A stretch of DNA of 64,000 nt from Harmonia axyridis. Lineage: Eukaryota; Arthropoda; Insecta; Coleoptera; Coccinellidae. Made by a program: the position numbers and the translations under genes. The first letter of the stretch is position 1. Each line of letters opens with the position of its first letter. The notes below the pieces were generated by a model. The model made no database searches. It saw only the letters and a list, made by a program, of their open reading frames with translations, and was not told the DNA's origin. The stretch lies in the NCBI RefSeq assembly GCF_914767665.1, contig NC_059508.1:9936001-10000000 (forward strand), read 5' to 3'. Positions 14,001-25,700 of this stretch are shown in pieces.

Positions 14001-17000
14001 AGCAATATGCCTGCCAGAATCCAGAGAATAATATATTCTGTTAAGTAGGTCATAAGTTGCTGTTTGTGTGGATTGTTCCTTGCGGTGAGAAGTTGCCAGT
14101 ACGGCAACTGCCTACGATATTGAATTTATCGATTAATTCAATCATACGATTGCACACAATTTTTTCGAATAGTTTGGAAGGTCGATATTGGTCGATAATT
14201 GGCAAGTCGATAATCTCTATAAGTCAACACCCTCCAACTCGATTTTATTCCACTCTGAATGTCGTTTTCTAATTGGATAGGTTATTAAGGATGCAGTTCT
14301 TCAATTTTCAGAAGCTGCAATAACGACGCTCGACACAAAATGAACTCTAATTTCGAAATCGAAAAATACCGAATCTACGTGACTCATTTAAATCCAGCTA
14401 TTCGGAAGGCCTCTTATGCATCCATGAAATGAGTTTCCATTTCAATATTTGATCCAGCCAGGTCACTGGCAAGGTAATAATTACAATAATCTCCACTGCT
14501 CAATTCCAGAAGTGCTTAGATACCGATAACATTTTCAGGCGCCATACCGAATCTGTAATTGAGTAACTCAATTATTTCTATTATTACCGGGTGCCTTTGA
14601 ATTAGGCATCCATATGAGATATCTTTGTCGGTAGACAGTAGTGGTAGCAAAAAAGATGCGCTTTAATGGTATCATACTGAACACTGCATTCGTGCATGAA
14701 AATCGACTATCAGCATTTTTGACCTTCATTTGCATCCTCTAGGATACTATCATCAGCTCAGTGAAATCAGTATTTGAAGCTTCTTCAGGTGCACCACGTA
14801 CAAAATTATTGCTTGGCGGCATACAACTTTAATTCTCGTACTGGGACATGTCCTGTAATCTGGCATCATCTGCAGATTATGCCAAGTTCATATTTTGTTC
14901 ATTTCATGCAATTTCTCATAAGACCTCACAAGTTATTATTTCCAGTATTGCTGCGTAGCACCTTTGGCTTATATACAGGGGAATTTTGGGCTAGGAAAAT
15001 TATTCAAATTTTGACAGAATTGACAGTACTCAGCGCATAAGCTTAAATTATTTTCGATTGTACAGGCTGGTCCGAAAGTGGTGAAACATGAAACCACCCT
15101 GTTTTTTCATATGGTACTTTTTATATCATACTCAGAATCATGGAGTGTTCACAAAATCATTTCAGTGACCTCCTGATTTTTTGACATATCTCACCAAACA
15201 CATTGCATTAACTTTACGTCTTTGCTTATATTTTTTTGAGTAAAATTTCTTTGGATATAAGAAATCAATGAGAAAAGAATTGAAAAATCAAATAAATTGC
15301 TCGAATCATATTTTTCTGGAGATGTCATCAAGAACTAGTTCAATCAATAAGTAAGTATTTCAAGAAGTTGATTGTCGTACTCGCCTAATCAATAATTAAT
15401 CTCCTACATTTCGATTTTTTCACTGATTTCTTGTTAATTATCCGCTTTCTGTAACTTTTCCTTTTTGCTAATACATGAATGATTTATAAAATACTGCTTC
15501 TGAAACATTTTTTTTCGTTATCGCATTCTTGTTTCTACTCCTTACTCTAGATCCCAATAAATCAATAAATTATATCGAGTTTTAGACCTTGAGAATAACT
15601 TACAAAGAATTTTATACAAAGTTATCTTTCAAGTTTCATTTTTTTTCATATAGGTAGATTCTACGCAACCAGAAAGATTAATTATTATGTTTTCAACATA
15701 AATAAATACCCATCTATTCCCTGGGAATAAATATCAAAATATTCACTGTTGGATAATCAATATAATCACTGTTAATTAAACATCGTATAAAAGAAATCTC
15801 AAAAAGCATATAAAATTAGGTGGATCTAATATAGGAACGAACATCTGTTCATTAGATGTATCCTTCCGTGAATTTATTTATTGGTTCTATTGATCTTATG
15901 GGTAAGGTATAGGACTTTCATACAATACAAATCGAATGTTATTGTACAGCTCGTTTGAATTATGAAGTGTGAAGTTGTAAATAGAATTAAACAGAAATGC
16001 CATTCTACTTTCACGAAAATAATGATCATTTTTCAACAGCCTGATTATGATGACCACCAAGAGGAAGAAAGCAGATTGAAGCCATTCCCCAGTTCGCGAA
16101 AGGAAAAATCCAAGAACAAAAAATACGGTAAGAATTGCAATTGGCGGTCATGTATTAAATCTATCATTGTATTAATACAAGAGTACTTCACGGTTGTGCT
16201 CACCGAAGATTTTATACCTGAAATGGAATAATTAATGTGAAAAGTAAACAAACACTTTCGAATTTAGGTCAAGTTAGTTAAAAATCTCATTTTCGATTGA
16301 ATGGAGAAATCAGACGATTGTTTTGGTGAAAAAATTCATCCGAATGCACAGAAGTGGAAATAGTTCCATTCGACCAGTTCAGTTCGAATACTTTTTCTTC
16401 TAACTAATTCATTGATTTTCATACAATGCAGATTTAACCCACAACTTCTTACTTTTATGAATACTAGTGGAGGCTGTAAACCAATGCCAATCAACTACAT
16501 TTCCCTTTCAGATTTTTTTCATTTGTTTAACATATCTACTCTACGAATATTCAATATTATCTAAAAATAACAGGCCCATTGAAAAGTCCCCGGTCTACCA
16601 TAGTAAAACCTTCATACCTTTAATATATCATAATAAGCAAATATCCAGTTCTGTAGTTAGTTTCTATCGATTGAAATATTAGTTTTTTTTAATGTCTTCC
16701 AAAAGCGCTTTAAAAACGCATTGAAATTGTTGAAATTCAAAACAACAATGAAAATTTTTGGAGTCACAGTTCGTAAAACTAAAGCAATTGAAAACTTCCC
16801 GGTCTACAATAGTAAAACACTTTTTTTTGGCAAAATTCGATTTTATTATTCAACATAGTTGTCTTCGAGGGCGATACAGCGTTTATAGCGATCTTTCAAC
16901 TTTTAAATAACATTTTGTAGTACGATTTGTCTTTCGCTTCAGAAAAGGCTGCAGTTTCGGCGATTACTTCTTCATTGGCGCTAAATTCCTTTCCAGCGAG

Positions 17001-18501
17001 CATTCTTTTGAGATCTGAGAACAGGAAAAAGTCGCTGGGGGCCAGATCTGGCGAATACGCTGGATCTAGAAGCAATTCGAAGCCCAATTCATGCAATTTT
17101 GTCATTTATTTGTGACACGGCGCATTGTCTTGATAAAGCAGCACCTTTTTTTCTTCAAATGGGGCCGTTTTTTAACGATTTCATTCTTTAAACGGTCCAA
17201 TAACGCTATATAATAATCGCTGTTGATGGTCTGGCACTTCTGGAGATAATCAATGAATATTATATCTTGCGCATCCCCGAAATACTGATGCCATAACCTT
17301 GCATGCTGACTGTTGTGTTTTTCCTCGCTTTGGATTCGGTTCATCGTGTGCAGTCCACTCAGCTGACTGTCGATTGGACTCCAGAGTGAAATGATGGAGC
17401 CATCTTCCATCTATTTCACATATCGACGCAAAAATTCAGGTTTATTGCACTTAAAAAGCTTCAAACACTGCTCAAAATAATTAATAAGTTGTTACTTTTG
17501 ATCGATTGTGAGCTCGCGTGGCACCCATTTTGCACACAGCTTTCTGATGTACAAATATTCGTGAATGATATGATGTACACGTTCAGATGAAATCTTCACA
17601 ATGTCTGCCATCTCGATTAACCCCACTTTACGGTCTCTCAAAATTATTTTGTGGACTTTTTTGATTTTTTTCTTCTCTCTTTTGAGCATCCACTGCGTTC
17701 GCCGTCTTCGGTGCTCATTTCACCACGTTTAACCTTAGCATACTAATCAAAGATGGTTGATTTTCCTGGTGCAGACCCCGGAAACTCTTCATCAAGCCAA
17801 GATTTTGCTTCAACTGTATTTTTTCCCTTCAAAAAACAATATTGTATCAGCACACGAAATTCTTTTTTTCCATCTTTTTTCAAATAACAAAAGTAGCTAC
17901 ACTCGGACTGCTGTCAAATTTTGACACGTATCGTTTGAAGGTTGGTACTAAATAAAAACCATATGTATTTAATACTAGCACCGCCATCTGTGCATCAGAC
18001 CGGGGACTTTTCAATTGGCCTATATGCTCAAACTATGTGGGAATCAGAAACAATTGTGCCATCTCAGCGTTAGAAAATAAACTGAAATTTCAATACTTCA
18101 TTATCGTTTATTATCGTTTTTTTCATTCAGATGATCCTTACTACTGTGGATTGAGAGCCAGGGTTCCAAATTTTGTCTCAAAATCCAAAACCAAAGATAC
18201 AGTACCAACCAAAAGATTTTCAATAAATCAACCTGCTCCACTTCCGATGATGCACCACCATCAAATCAATCACCACCTGCCACCTCACATGTGGCATACC
18301 AGGAGCTACGAAAGCGGTATAGGTAAATTTAAAAAAAAAATTAAAATGTAGGTACGTAAATCTAACTTTTTTTTTTCTGTTTCAGACACTGATGCTATAG
18401 AGTCTCCTTATAACCAAATTTATGGCAGATTACCAATTCCCACAAGGTCCTACATACCCAGTCAACCACAGCGCACTATGTACATTGGAGAATGGGACTA
18501 A
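5083..18501 (+). CDS. exp: Expansion/Rebuff-type Smad-like MH2 protein (5' partial)
   Basis: Eight exons joined in frame: 5083-5240, 10252-10324, 10411-10572, 10632-10830, 10890-11125, 16040-16127, 18131-18322, 18386-18501 (TAA). They give 407 residues; the first exon opens after an acceptor, so the N-terminus lies upstream and was not found. The first four exons are a highly conserved MH2-type (Smad C-terminal) domain: DHIQEVLDKWTQIDDEIWAK, then IGLCGFDNPMRDQ, GVKIKMDDAGNILIKR, LFDMKKFQSNVNRELRRAYP and ECPIWVLIINVVAMDML. The rest is a low-complexity tail (Gly/Ser-rich, KPPKLPPRE, His-rich MMHHHQINHHLPPHMW, ending YIGEWD). The Drosophila proteins Expansion and Rebuff have this MH2 type without an MH1 DNA-binding domain and act in tracheal tube size and chitin deposition; exp versus reb cannot be decided here. 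Intron 4 is only 59 nt. Introns 1, 5 and 6 carry many transposon fragments. Confidence 0.82.
6056..6953 (-). pseudogene. Non-LTR retrotransposon RNase H tail, duplicated in tandem
   Basis: Two degenerate copies lie head to tail, about 6056-6440 and 6441-6953. Each encodes, on the minus strand, a segment starting MYLQER, then GKGKNRKRNTLA or its variant, then the C-terminal RNase H / Cys-rich block: LTGHCRLRKHLMRLGLAEND followed by ECRCCG and EETLDHLVTECLAITSQ. The LTGHxRLxKHLxRxGL plus Cys/His pattern is typical of the end of the polymerase ORF in jockey/I/R1-like elements. Frames are broken in both copies and no reverse transcriptase domain is attached. They lie inside intron 1 of the Expansion-type gene. 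Confidence 0.72.
7783..9047. repeat. Five-unit tandem repeat, about 260 bp period
   Basis: The block TGGACCGGCCTG(C/A)CATGCC recurs at about 7841, 8101, 8361, 8621 and 8866, and the surrounding sequence repeats with it (GGCACGAAAACAGGCTAGTC; ACAAAACAATGCCAGCCATC). Units 1-4 are about 260 bp and the last is about 245 bp with small deletions. The array ends at an A-rich run near 9045-9060. Units differ by scattered substitutions. It lies in intron 1 of the Expansion-type gene. Short open frames inside each unit (MDGEQNNASHLEEIK...) look incidental. Confidence 0.88.
11296..11630. repeat. Inverted repeat with about 75-bp arms
   Basis: Left arm 11296-11374 (ATGAAGAAAATACAAAAAGA ... CGATTTCCAAGTGTGTTATA) is the imperfect reverse complement of 11554-11630 (ATTACACACTTGGAAATCG ... 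TATTTTCTTCAT). The roughly 180-bp middle contains no recognisable gene. It could form a large hairpin and is probably a degraded palindromic MITE, in intron 5 of the Expansion-type gene. Confidence 0.8.
12129..12703. mobile_element. MITE, family with CAGGGTGTTCC ends, copy 1
   Basis: Left end AGGATGTTCC...AAATTGGAGGTAC and right end GTACCTCCAATTTAGGAAG then ACCCTG are inverted repeats of about 25 bp, flanked by TA. The inside (GTTTTCGACATACATGGTG; TTGAATATCTTGTGAAGGGA) is shared with copies at 45412, 54318 and 59005. It has no coding capacity. TA target duplication and short terminal repeats fit a Tc1/mariner-mobilised MITE. Confidence 0.85.
13660..14240 (-). pseudogene. Non-LTR retrotransposon reverse transcriptase fragment
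   Basis: Minus-strand translation across several frames gives reverse-transcriptase landmarks in order: NYRPIS (near 14190), then a region encoding LDSGRHIAALIFDL (about 13985-14030), then YGVPQGSVIGLLLFILFI (about 13840-13895) and FSDDTSIVI (about 13775-13800, the degenerate catalytic FADD block). Frameshifts and stops make it inactive. The GVPQGS...FxDD order fits a jockey/CR1-like non-LTR element. It lies within intron 5 of the Expansion-type gene. Confidence 0.75.
16571..16612 (-). mobile_element. Solo mariner 3' terminal fragment
   Basis: CAGGCCCATTGAAAAGTCCC then CGGTCTACCATAGTAAAAC is the 3' terminal sequence of the mariner family, after which similarity ends. It is separate from the larger copy starting about 170 bp downstream. 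Confidence 0.65.
16786..18025 (-). mobile_element. Near-full-length degenerate mariner
   Basis: Left end CAATTGAAAACTTCCCGGTC (the outermost bases eroded) and right end GGACTTTTCAATTGGCC match the family terminal repeats, about 1.24 kb apart. On the minus strand, broken frames encode the mariner transposase: the helix-turn-helix region (17492-17689, VGLIEMADIVKISSERVHHI), the central part (17102-17410, IIFIDYLQKCQTINSDYY) and the end (16896-17105) with YSPDLAPSDFFLFSDLKRM, the third aspartate block of a DD34D enzyme. Multiple frameshifts make it inactive. It sits in intron 6 of the Expansion-type gene. Confidence 0.85.
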
Positions 18502-21500
18502 ATAAAAATATGTTGGGGTGAACCGTACACTCCAGTTTTCGAGCTCAATCAATACGTAAATTTAGAGAACTTCGATGCTTTTATCAGAGAAATAAATTAG
18601 ACACATAAAACGTGATCATTTCTAGTTAAATTTGCTTATAGGATATTTTTTATTTCTTGAAATATATATCTCACTCGAAGGTTGTCGTTATATACCTACT
18701 TTAGACTTTATGCAGTCAAAGTTTTCCATGATATATCGAAAAACGGAAAATCTATCCAGTTTTTCCGATATCTTGAAAAACGGAAGCTTCAAGATACAGT
18801 TCGCTTATACTTACTGGTCTAAAGGTTAGTCCAACCTCCAACAATTTTTGTTGAGGATTCGCTGAAACTAAATACTCAACTTCGATAACATTATTCTTAC
18901 AAAAGCGTAAGAATAGATAGAGAAGTTATTTTGTACGTGGAGGAACTACACTGCCTTTACTATGAAATTAGGAAGCTTGAATACCTATATTCATTTTATT
19001 CAATATAAGTTAACGTATAAGATGATGAATTCGTACTTTGTATAAAACTAAATTTGTATATCTTTTTTTTATGTATACCAATACTATTTTTGTACTTCAA
19101 TTAGGATGTATCATTTCCGAAATATCATTTTTATATTTTATATGCTCATATCCTACAACACTGTAAAAATAACTGAATTTGTATAGGATTTTTTTTATTT
19201 ATATGTACAATAATAAATGGTGATGGCTGTTTCTGTTGATTCATCATTCATTGCAATGACCGTTAAGTGAAGACTTACCATATAAATCCTTTGCCACATA
19301 ATCGAAACCACTTAAAACTGAAGTATCGTATGTTGCTCATTTTTTTTGTCGTCTATTGTTATATTCCAGAACATCTTGTAATCATTTATTTTGAAACATT
19401 TCATGATGATTTTTATCTTAAACTTTTGAAACATTTCAAAATTATTCATATCGTTGACATTTGAAACATTTCAAAATATCGTCAAATGTTAATGAGGTAG
19501 GCAACTTTGAGTGCAATGTTTCATTCAATCATAGAGTCTATGTTTCTGATATATCTCCGTTACAAAAAATTTTTTACCATAAACATTTGTACTACCTCTT
19601 TGCTACCCCAGCAAATAGGTACTCTTAAAATGAAACAATTATTTGAATTTTTAATTGTCAGGGATGGATAGCCGCTTGGGAAAATCGCGTGTTTTAAGTT
19701 GAATTCCTTCCGGCAAAATCCTCCGCTATAGAAAACGGAAGGTGTAATTGGCAGATATCACTGAATTCCAGAATGACGTCTATCGGTGAACCCAGGAAGA
19801 AATAACGCAATACTCTAAAAAAAATTGCCTTGGCCCAAGCGGAACGTCTGAGTCGGACGTTGTTAACGGGGTGGAAATAATTTCCCTTGATTGTCGTCTT
19901 AATTCAACGTTCCAATTACGCAAGTACGTCAATTCGATATTCATAAAAGAAGTAATTTGGAATCTGTTTTTCTGTTAAAGACTTCAATTTAAGCGCATAT
20001 TGACGTAATGAGCTACGTCAAAGAGATTTTAAGCCAGCGTATGATTGTCACCCACAGACCTAATAATTAGGTCTATGTTGTCAACTGGTTTTATTTCTCG
20101 AAAAAATAACTGTTCGAATGCCGTCCCCATTTACATCCCTTCATATTATATGCAGGGAGGAAAAAAATGGGAGCAAGGTTTCATTCAGAACATTGTGGAG
20201 TAAATCATTAAAAGACGTGATTGTTTATTTACACTCTGATTTTGCATAATATTTTCTCAATATTTCCACTTTTTATTTATTTTAATATCTCAATTTCGAG
20301 AGAAATTACAGCAATTCAAGAGAAACAAACTTCGTTGAGATTTGTCCATGCCCCTAATTTTGCTAGTAGGCATGTAGATGATGAATTTCGTACAATAAGA
20401 ATATCATTTATTTAGAGTTTGAGTAGATTCATTTTCAATTTGGAAAACTGAAAACTTAGGATACTTGAAAAAATATTAAATTCAAACCTCAAACAGATTT
20501 CTATAGTGTAAATTTAGTGTAACTTTAAAGGGAAATGTTATTAAATATGTAATAAGCTCATTACGAGAACTGAAGAATTCATGTGCATATTGTCAAATAG
20601 CCTATTCAGGTTCAAGAAACTGTGCATGATCAAAGGAAAAACGTGCTTTACCAGCACATTTTCGTTTTATCATTCAAAACAATAAATTTATTGACAAACG
20701 TTTAATGAGAATATTTCCATAAAACGAACAACAAAACACATACAAGGGAAATGAAGTATAGAGGAAAACATTCAAGTTTACTGTGTAAGTACAGTGTAAA
20801 AAAGAAGAAAATCAACTTAACAAAGGGCACTGGTTGGCTGCCTCAGGTGACAGGATTGTTGGAACCACAATAAAATACATACAGTGTGATGGTACAGTGT
20901 TGCGTATGTTTATTATTATTGTTACAAAAGCCCCAGTCCCAAACCTATCAGGCACATTTTTATAATACATATAGTACAAAAAGCGTATGCTAAACTAATT
21001 TAAATGACTTATAATGAACGTAAACAGAAAAATATTTTTTTTCTACAGCCTTTTTGGATTATTTATATATCTATATTCAGATTCAGGTTCAATGTTCAAT
21101 ACTAAAATTTTAAGAACTCTTCGACAATTCCATCAATACCTCCTCCATCAAGAACAAATCATTGCAGTTGAGAAGAATAAGAAATTAATGCAATTTAATG
21201 TATAAATGTTATAGACTAAAGAATTCAATTTTAGCATAAGCAATTAACAAATTCAAACCCAGAGAAGTGATGAAATAGCTACAGTAAATAAATAAAAATT
21301 ACAATAAATATCCAATATTCTTATGAAGAATTTTTTTGCAGTTCTTTCGAACACAAATTCAATTAAACACATTCTAACATGCAAGATTCAGAAAAAAGGG
21401 AAAAATTGACATTTCGGTTTCTTCAACTACTATATTTCCAGTTAATAATAATTGAATTGTTCTTTTTTGCAACTCCATTCAATTCTCAGTTTAAAAGCTA

Positions 21501-22709
21501 AAATAGTACAATGCAATGCTGTGTTTGGCACAAAAAAACTTAACATGGTCCAAGATGGAAAATTATAATTTCAACATATTTCATAAAACCAACCGTTAGT
21601 TTGGGAGGAAAAATTTCGAAACAATTTCAAATGTACCATTTTCCACTAAGACCTGTTGGGACAAAGTTTGCAAGCAACAAATTCATATCAAGGATGTTGT
21701 GCTTTAGGAATCTAAACAGAAATTTCTCAACATTTATAACAGTTTTGAATGACACATATAAATATATGTAACATATATTCAACATTTACCAAATTAGCAC
21801 AGTGATATTTCATGCTGACACAGTACATATATAAATTTCATTCAAATTGCAGCACTTTACAAGTTAATTTTCTATCACTCCAAGATCACAGCAAATTTTC
21901 ATGGTAATGTAACCGAATTTTAAATATTTAAACTACACTGGAATAACAAACTTGGTAGATATTTCAAGAAACCCATAATAAATATTTTTTTTATTTTCAC
22001 AAAATGGAGAAAAATCGAATTGTATTGTAGAAAACACTTTTAATAAATTATCTCTCAGTTTAAGTTTATCACAGAATACCAAGTTTCAATCACAATCAAT
22101 CTTCCAAATCTATGCATGATAAAAACAAGCGTTTATGGATCATCAACTATAGTTGACTACAAAAAAAATATAGGGAGTTACTAGGTACATTGTTAGATTT
22201 TATTCAATATAATGAAAAAAAAAAACATAAAGAAAATATGTAATAAATATTTTAAAACCCCTCTTCGATATATGAAGAAATCTTTTAAAACTAGCATAGA
22301 TGAGGATTGAATCAATTGATTTTCAAAAAAAAGGGAAAATTCACTGGCCCTTAGCATTCAATCATCAATATTTTTGTTTTGCAATTTGTATGATAATTTG
22401 AAGTCTAACAAGCGCGTTAAATAATAATAAACTACAACATTTCAACATCTTGAAATGACCTTAGCACCTTAAAATGACCAAATAAAGATTAGTAAGAGCC
22501 AAGGGAACAAAGACACTAAGAAGTTCAAGCATATTTTATGACAATTAGATACCAAGAGCTATATGGGAAATAAATACTGGTTTGACAAACAATCGAAACA
22601 ATGAGAATATGTAATTAAAGAACAACATATATTTTATACAAGTTTTCTACGTCTAAACCCATATTTTTGAGGAGGAAATAACATCAACCCAAGAATTCTG
22701 AAGATCAAT
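18502..22709. other. 3' UTR of the Expansion-type gene and AT-rich spacer
   Basis: No protein-coding frame is convincing. AATAAA at 18591-18596 and 19212-19217, the latter followed by a GT-rich stretch, are candidate polyadenylation signals of the upstream gene. The part next to 22709 is probably the 3' UTR of makorin (minus strand; TTTATT at 22198-22203 is one candidate signal). Around 19390-19476 the string TTGAAACATTTCA recurs three times. Confidence 0.5.
19212..19235 (+). terminator. Candidate poly(A) site of the Expansion-type gene
   Basis: AATAAA at 19212 is followed within 20 bases by TGGTGATGGCTGTTTCTGTT, a GT-rich downstream element. Weaker alternative: AATAAA at 18591. Confidence 0.45.
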
Positions 22710-25700
22710 TTACGGATAATCATAAAAAAAATCATACTCTGACCAATCAGAATCATCTGAATCGGAGAAGAAAGAGACGAGATCTTCTAGATCATCAGCC
22801 AGACTCTGCCAAGGATTGGCCCTATCATCCAGGAAGTCCCACAGGATGACATGCTGTAAAGAAAATTGAATTAACAATTCTGGTCTGAAATGATGGATGA
22901 TGTCACACAATATAAACAAACTCACTTGTAAAACATCAAAATCACTGTGATCATAATTACGACGTCTTCTTTGACGAGGTGGTGGTCCAACATCACACTT
23001 AGTGCCATCAGGAAAAGCGTGCAAATAGAAGCATTTATTTCCAAAGGGGCATTTTCCAGAACCCTTTTTAAAGTATTTGCAGTCTTTCTTTGCCAAAGCT
23101 CTCTTATAATCGTCGATCAGTTTATCTTTATCTTCTTTTGTATCAACCCAATACATACTTGGGCAGACGAAATCAGACGTGATTCTGCACTCCGGACATG
23201 CCCTGCACAAAAAAAAAAAAAAACAATTATATCATCCAAAGATTTCTCACAAGTTGGATAGAAAACAATGGGTATGGTCCGTATATCACCTTAGTTAGTA
23301 TGGTTAGTAAGTTGGTGGTCCGTATATGTCAAATTCCTCAAAAACTGGTGACTATTTCTTCAAACTTCGGTGAGTTATCTGTCACCAGAGCAACCGTACT
23401 TTTATTTTGGTTAGGTTCGGTAACCACGCCCACTCCGGTTGGCAGTTGTCATTTTAATTTTCAGATTATTGTTTATGAATATTCTCCATGACATCTAACA
23501 CTCAAAAACTTTCATTATATTATATATATATTACATTACATTATATTATAGATTATATTATTTTAATTATGAAACAAATACCCTTCAGAGCCATTAAGTA
23601 TTAGTTATTCACAAATTAAAAGAGATCAACCATTTATAACCTCCAAAATTCTTTCAATGAAAAATTTAATTGAGCATTGACAAGTGTCAAGCAGTCTGTA
23701 ATTACGAAGCAGGTTACCTAAAACATTGAAAACTGCTCTAAAATTCTCGGCGATATACGGACCATACCCAATATAAACCTTCAGGGTGCACACTCTCTTT
23801 AAGGAAAAACTCAGCAAAGAGAAAATTCTAAAAGTTAATCATTTCTCTGATGGCCACACATGAGGCGCTACTTTCCTACTATAGTCATTGTAAGTCCGCC
23901 CCTTCCTGTATATTTCTCATCAGGTTATAATAAATACAATTTTTTTGTGAAATATCAAGTTAATCATTTCGCTGATGGCCACACGTGAGGCGCTACTTTC
24001 TTACTATAGTCATTGTAAGTCCGCCCCTTCCTGTACATTTCTCATCAGGTTATAATAAATACAATTTTTTTGTGAAACATCCTAACAAACATATCCCTTT
24101 TTTTTCTACATTATCCTTAGATAAATACAAAATATAAAAACTCAAATTGTTCATACCTGATTATTTTGTTTTCGAATTGTCTTGCCTGTCTCCATTTTCT
24201 GATGCAAGTAAGACAGAAGCAATGATTACAATTCGGCAATATTCCAAATCTTTGTTCTCCAACAGCTTTCTCCATTATAACCTCAAAACATACTCCGCAA
24301 GACTTTTCTTTAGAGCGAGCCAAAGCAAAGGACAATTCCATATCTTTCTCGTGCTGCTCTACACACTCCTGCAACAATAGAAAATAGTTGAAATTTAATC
24401 TGCCACATATTAAAACTTGATAAACTGAAGATCATCAAGCTATAAATAAATATTCAACAAACTAGATCGCTTCAAAAATCAAGATCTTTACCAAGTGAGA
24501 TAAAAATTAAAACTAGCTTTCTCTAATTCTGTGGCAAATCCGTTCATTCTGCAATATCTTGAAATAACAAAAACGTGCGGGAATATCTCAGTTCCACTCA
24601 TACTTAATGGTTATATTGCATTATTATATGTTGGTAATCCAAACTCTCCTGTAACGGATTTATCTATTTCCTGTGAAATTTGTGATACAAAAACCAGTTC
24701 TGCCAAACATTTTTCAATCCAAAAATCACCAAAAGATAATTATGGAAATATTTTATTAACTTCAATAAAAATCCAGTGAATTAGAGAGAATAATGTATAA
24801 ATACTTATACAGAAGGCCCATTGTAACACTAGTTCATTCAAAAACTTGCCAATTCGTAACTTCTTTTTGAATTTTGGACTGTTGGAAGAATATCAATAGC
24901 TTCTATAAAATAAATTATACAAACTTGGCAGTTTTCAGGAACTATGGTTAGCTTTTAAAACTTGAATGATTAATCGTCATACCTGATGATGGCCCTTACG
25001 TTGTTCCTCATTAAAGGGATGCATGACAGCTTTGCCGCACATGTCACACATGTCTCCATGTAAATTGCTGCATGCCCCAGGTGGATATCTGCAAAAACCT
25101 TCTTTAGAAACGTACGGGCACAAGCTCTGCTGGCTGAGATTAATAAATTCAGGAGTGTCATCCATTGGATTAACTGCCTGAGCGTAACTTTTTGGTTGTT
25201 TTGGTTGTGATGGCACAAATTCGGGTGCATTCACCCAATCTTTATTAGATATAGAAAAGCTGGTCTCCTGAGCCACACAACTGGCCTCCTCAAATCTGGA
25301 AACAACAAACAAAATGACCAATTACTGGCATTGAAGAGAGGGCCACGCTGAAATGAAAACCAGACACTCTGGCTTATTAACATCAAGAATCCTATCCTGT
25401 TGACTCCAACATTGATGGATGATGAATGAATATTAGTCCAACAGGTTACTATTTTATGTTCAAATTTCACCAAATTATGAACAGGTCATTTTAGCATTAT
25501 CATCCAACCACATTTGTTACAACTTATCGGTTTTCTTGTTTTATTGTAAAGAAATGCTGTGAATTCTTTCTTGTATGTCCTATAATGCCAATATTAATGA
25601 AGGTAATATTATAGACCTTCACTCATCAACAAAATTTGGTGTCAAAGAAAATTTTATATGGCCCAATATTCTCCCAAATCAAGAACATCTACCATCCATA

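Noticed and set aside
15060..15190. Left end of a CAGG-type element (TACAGGCTGGTCCGAAAG)
   Set aside because: No partner terminal repeat nearby; kept only as supporting evidence for the shared-terminus observation.
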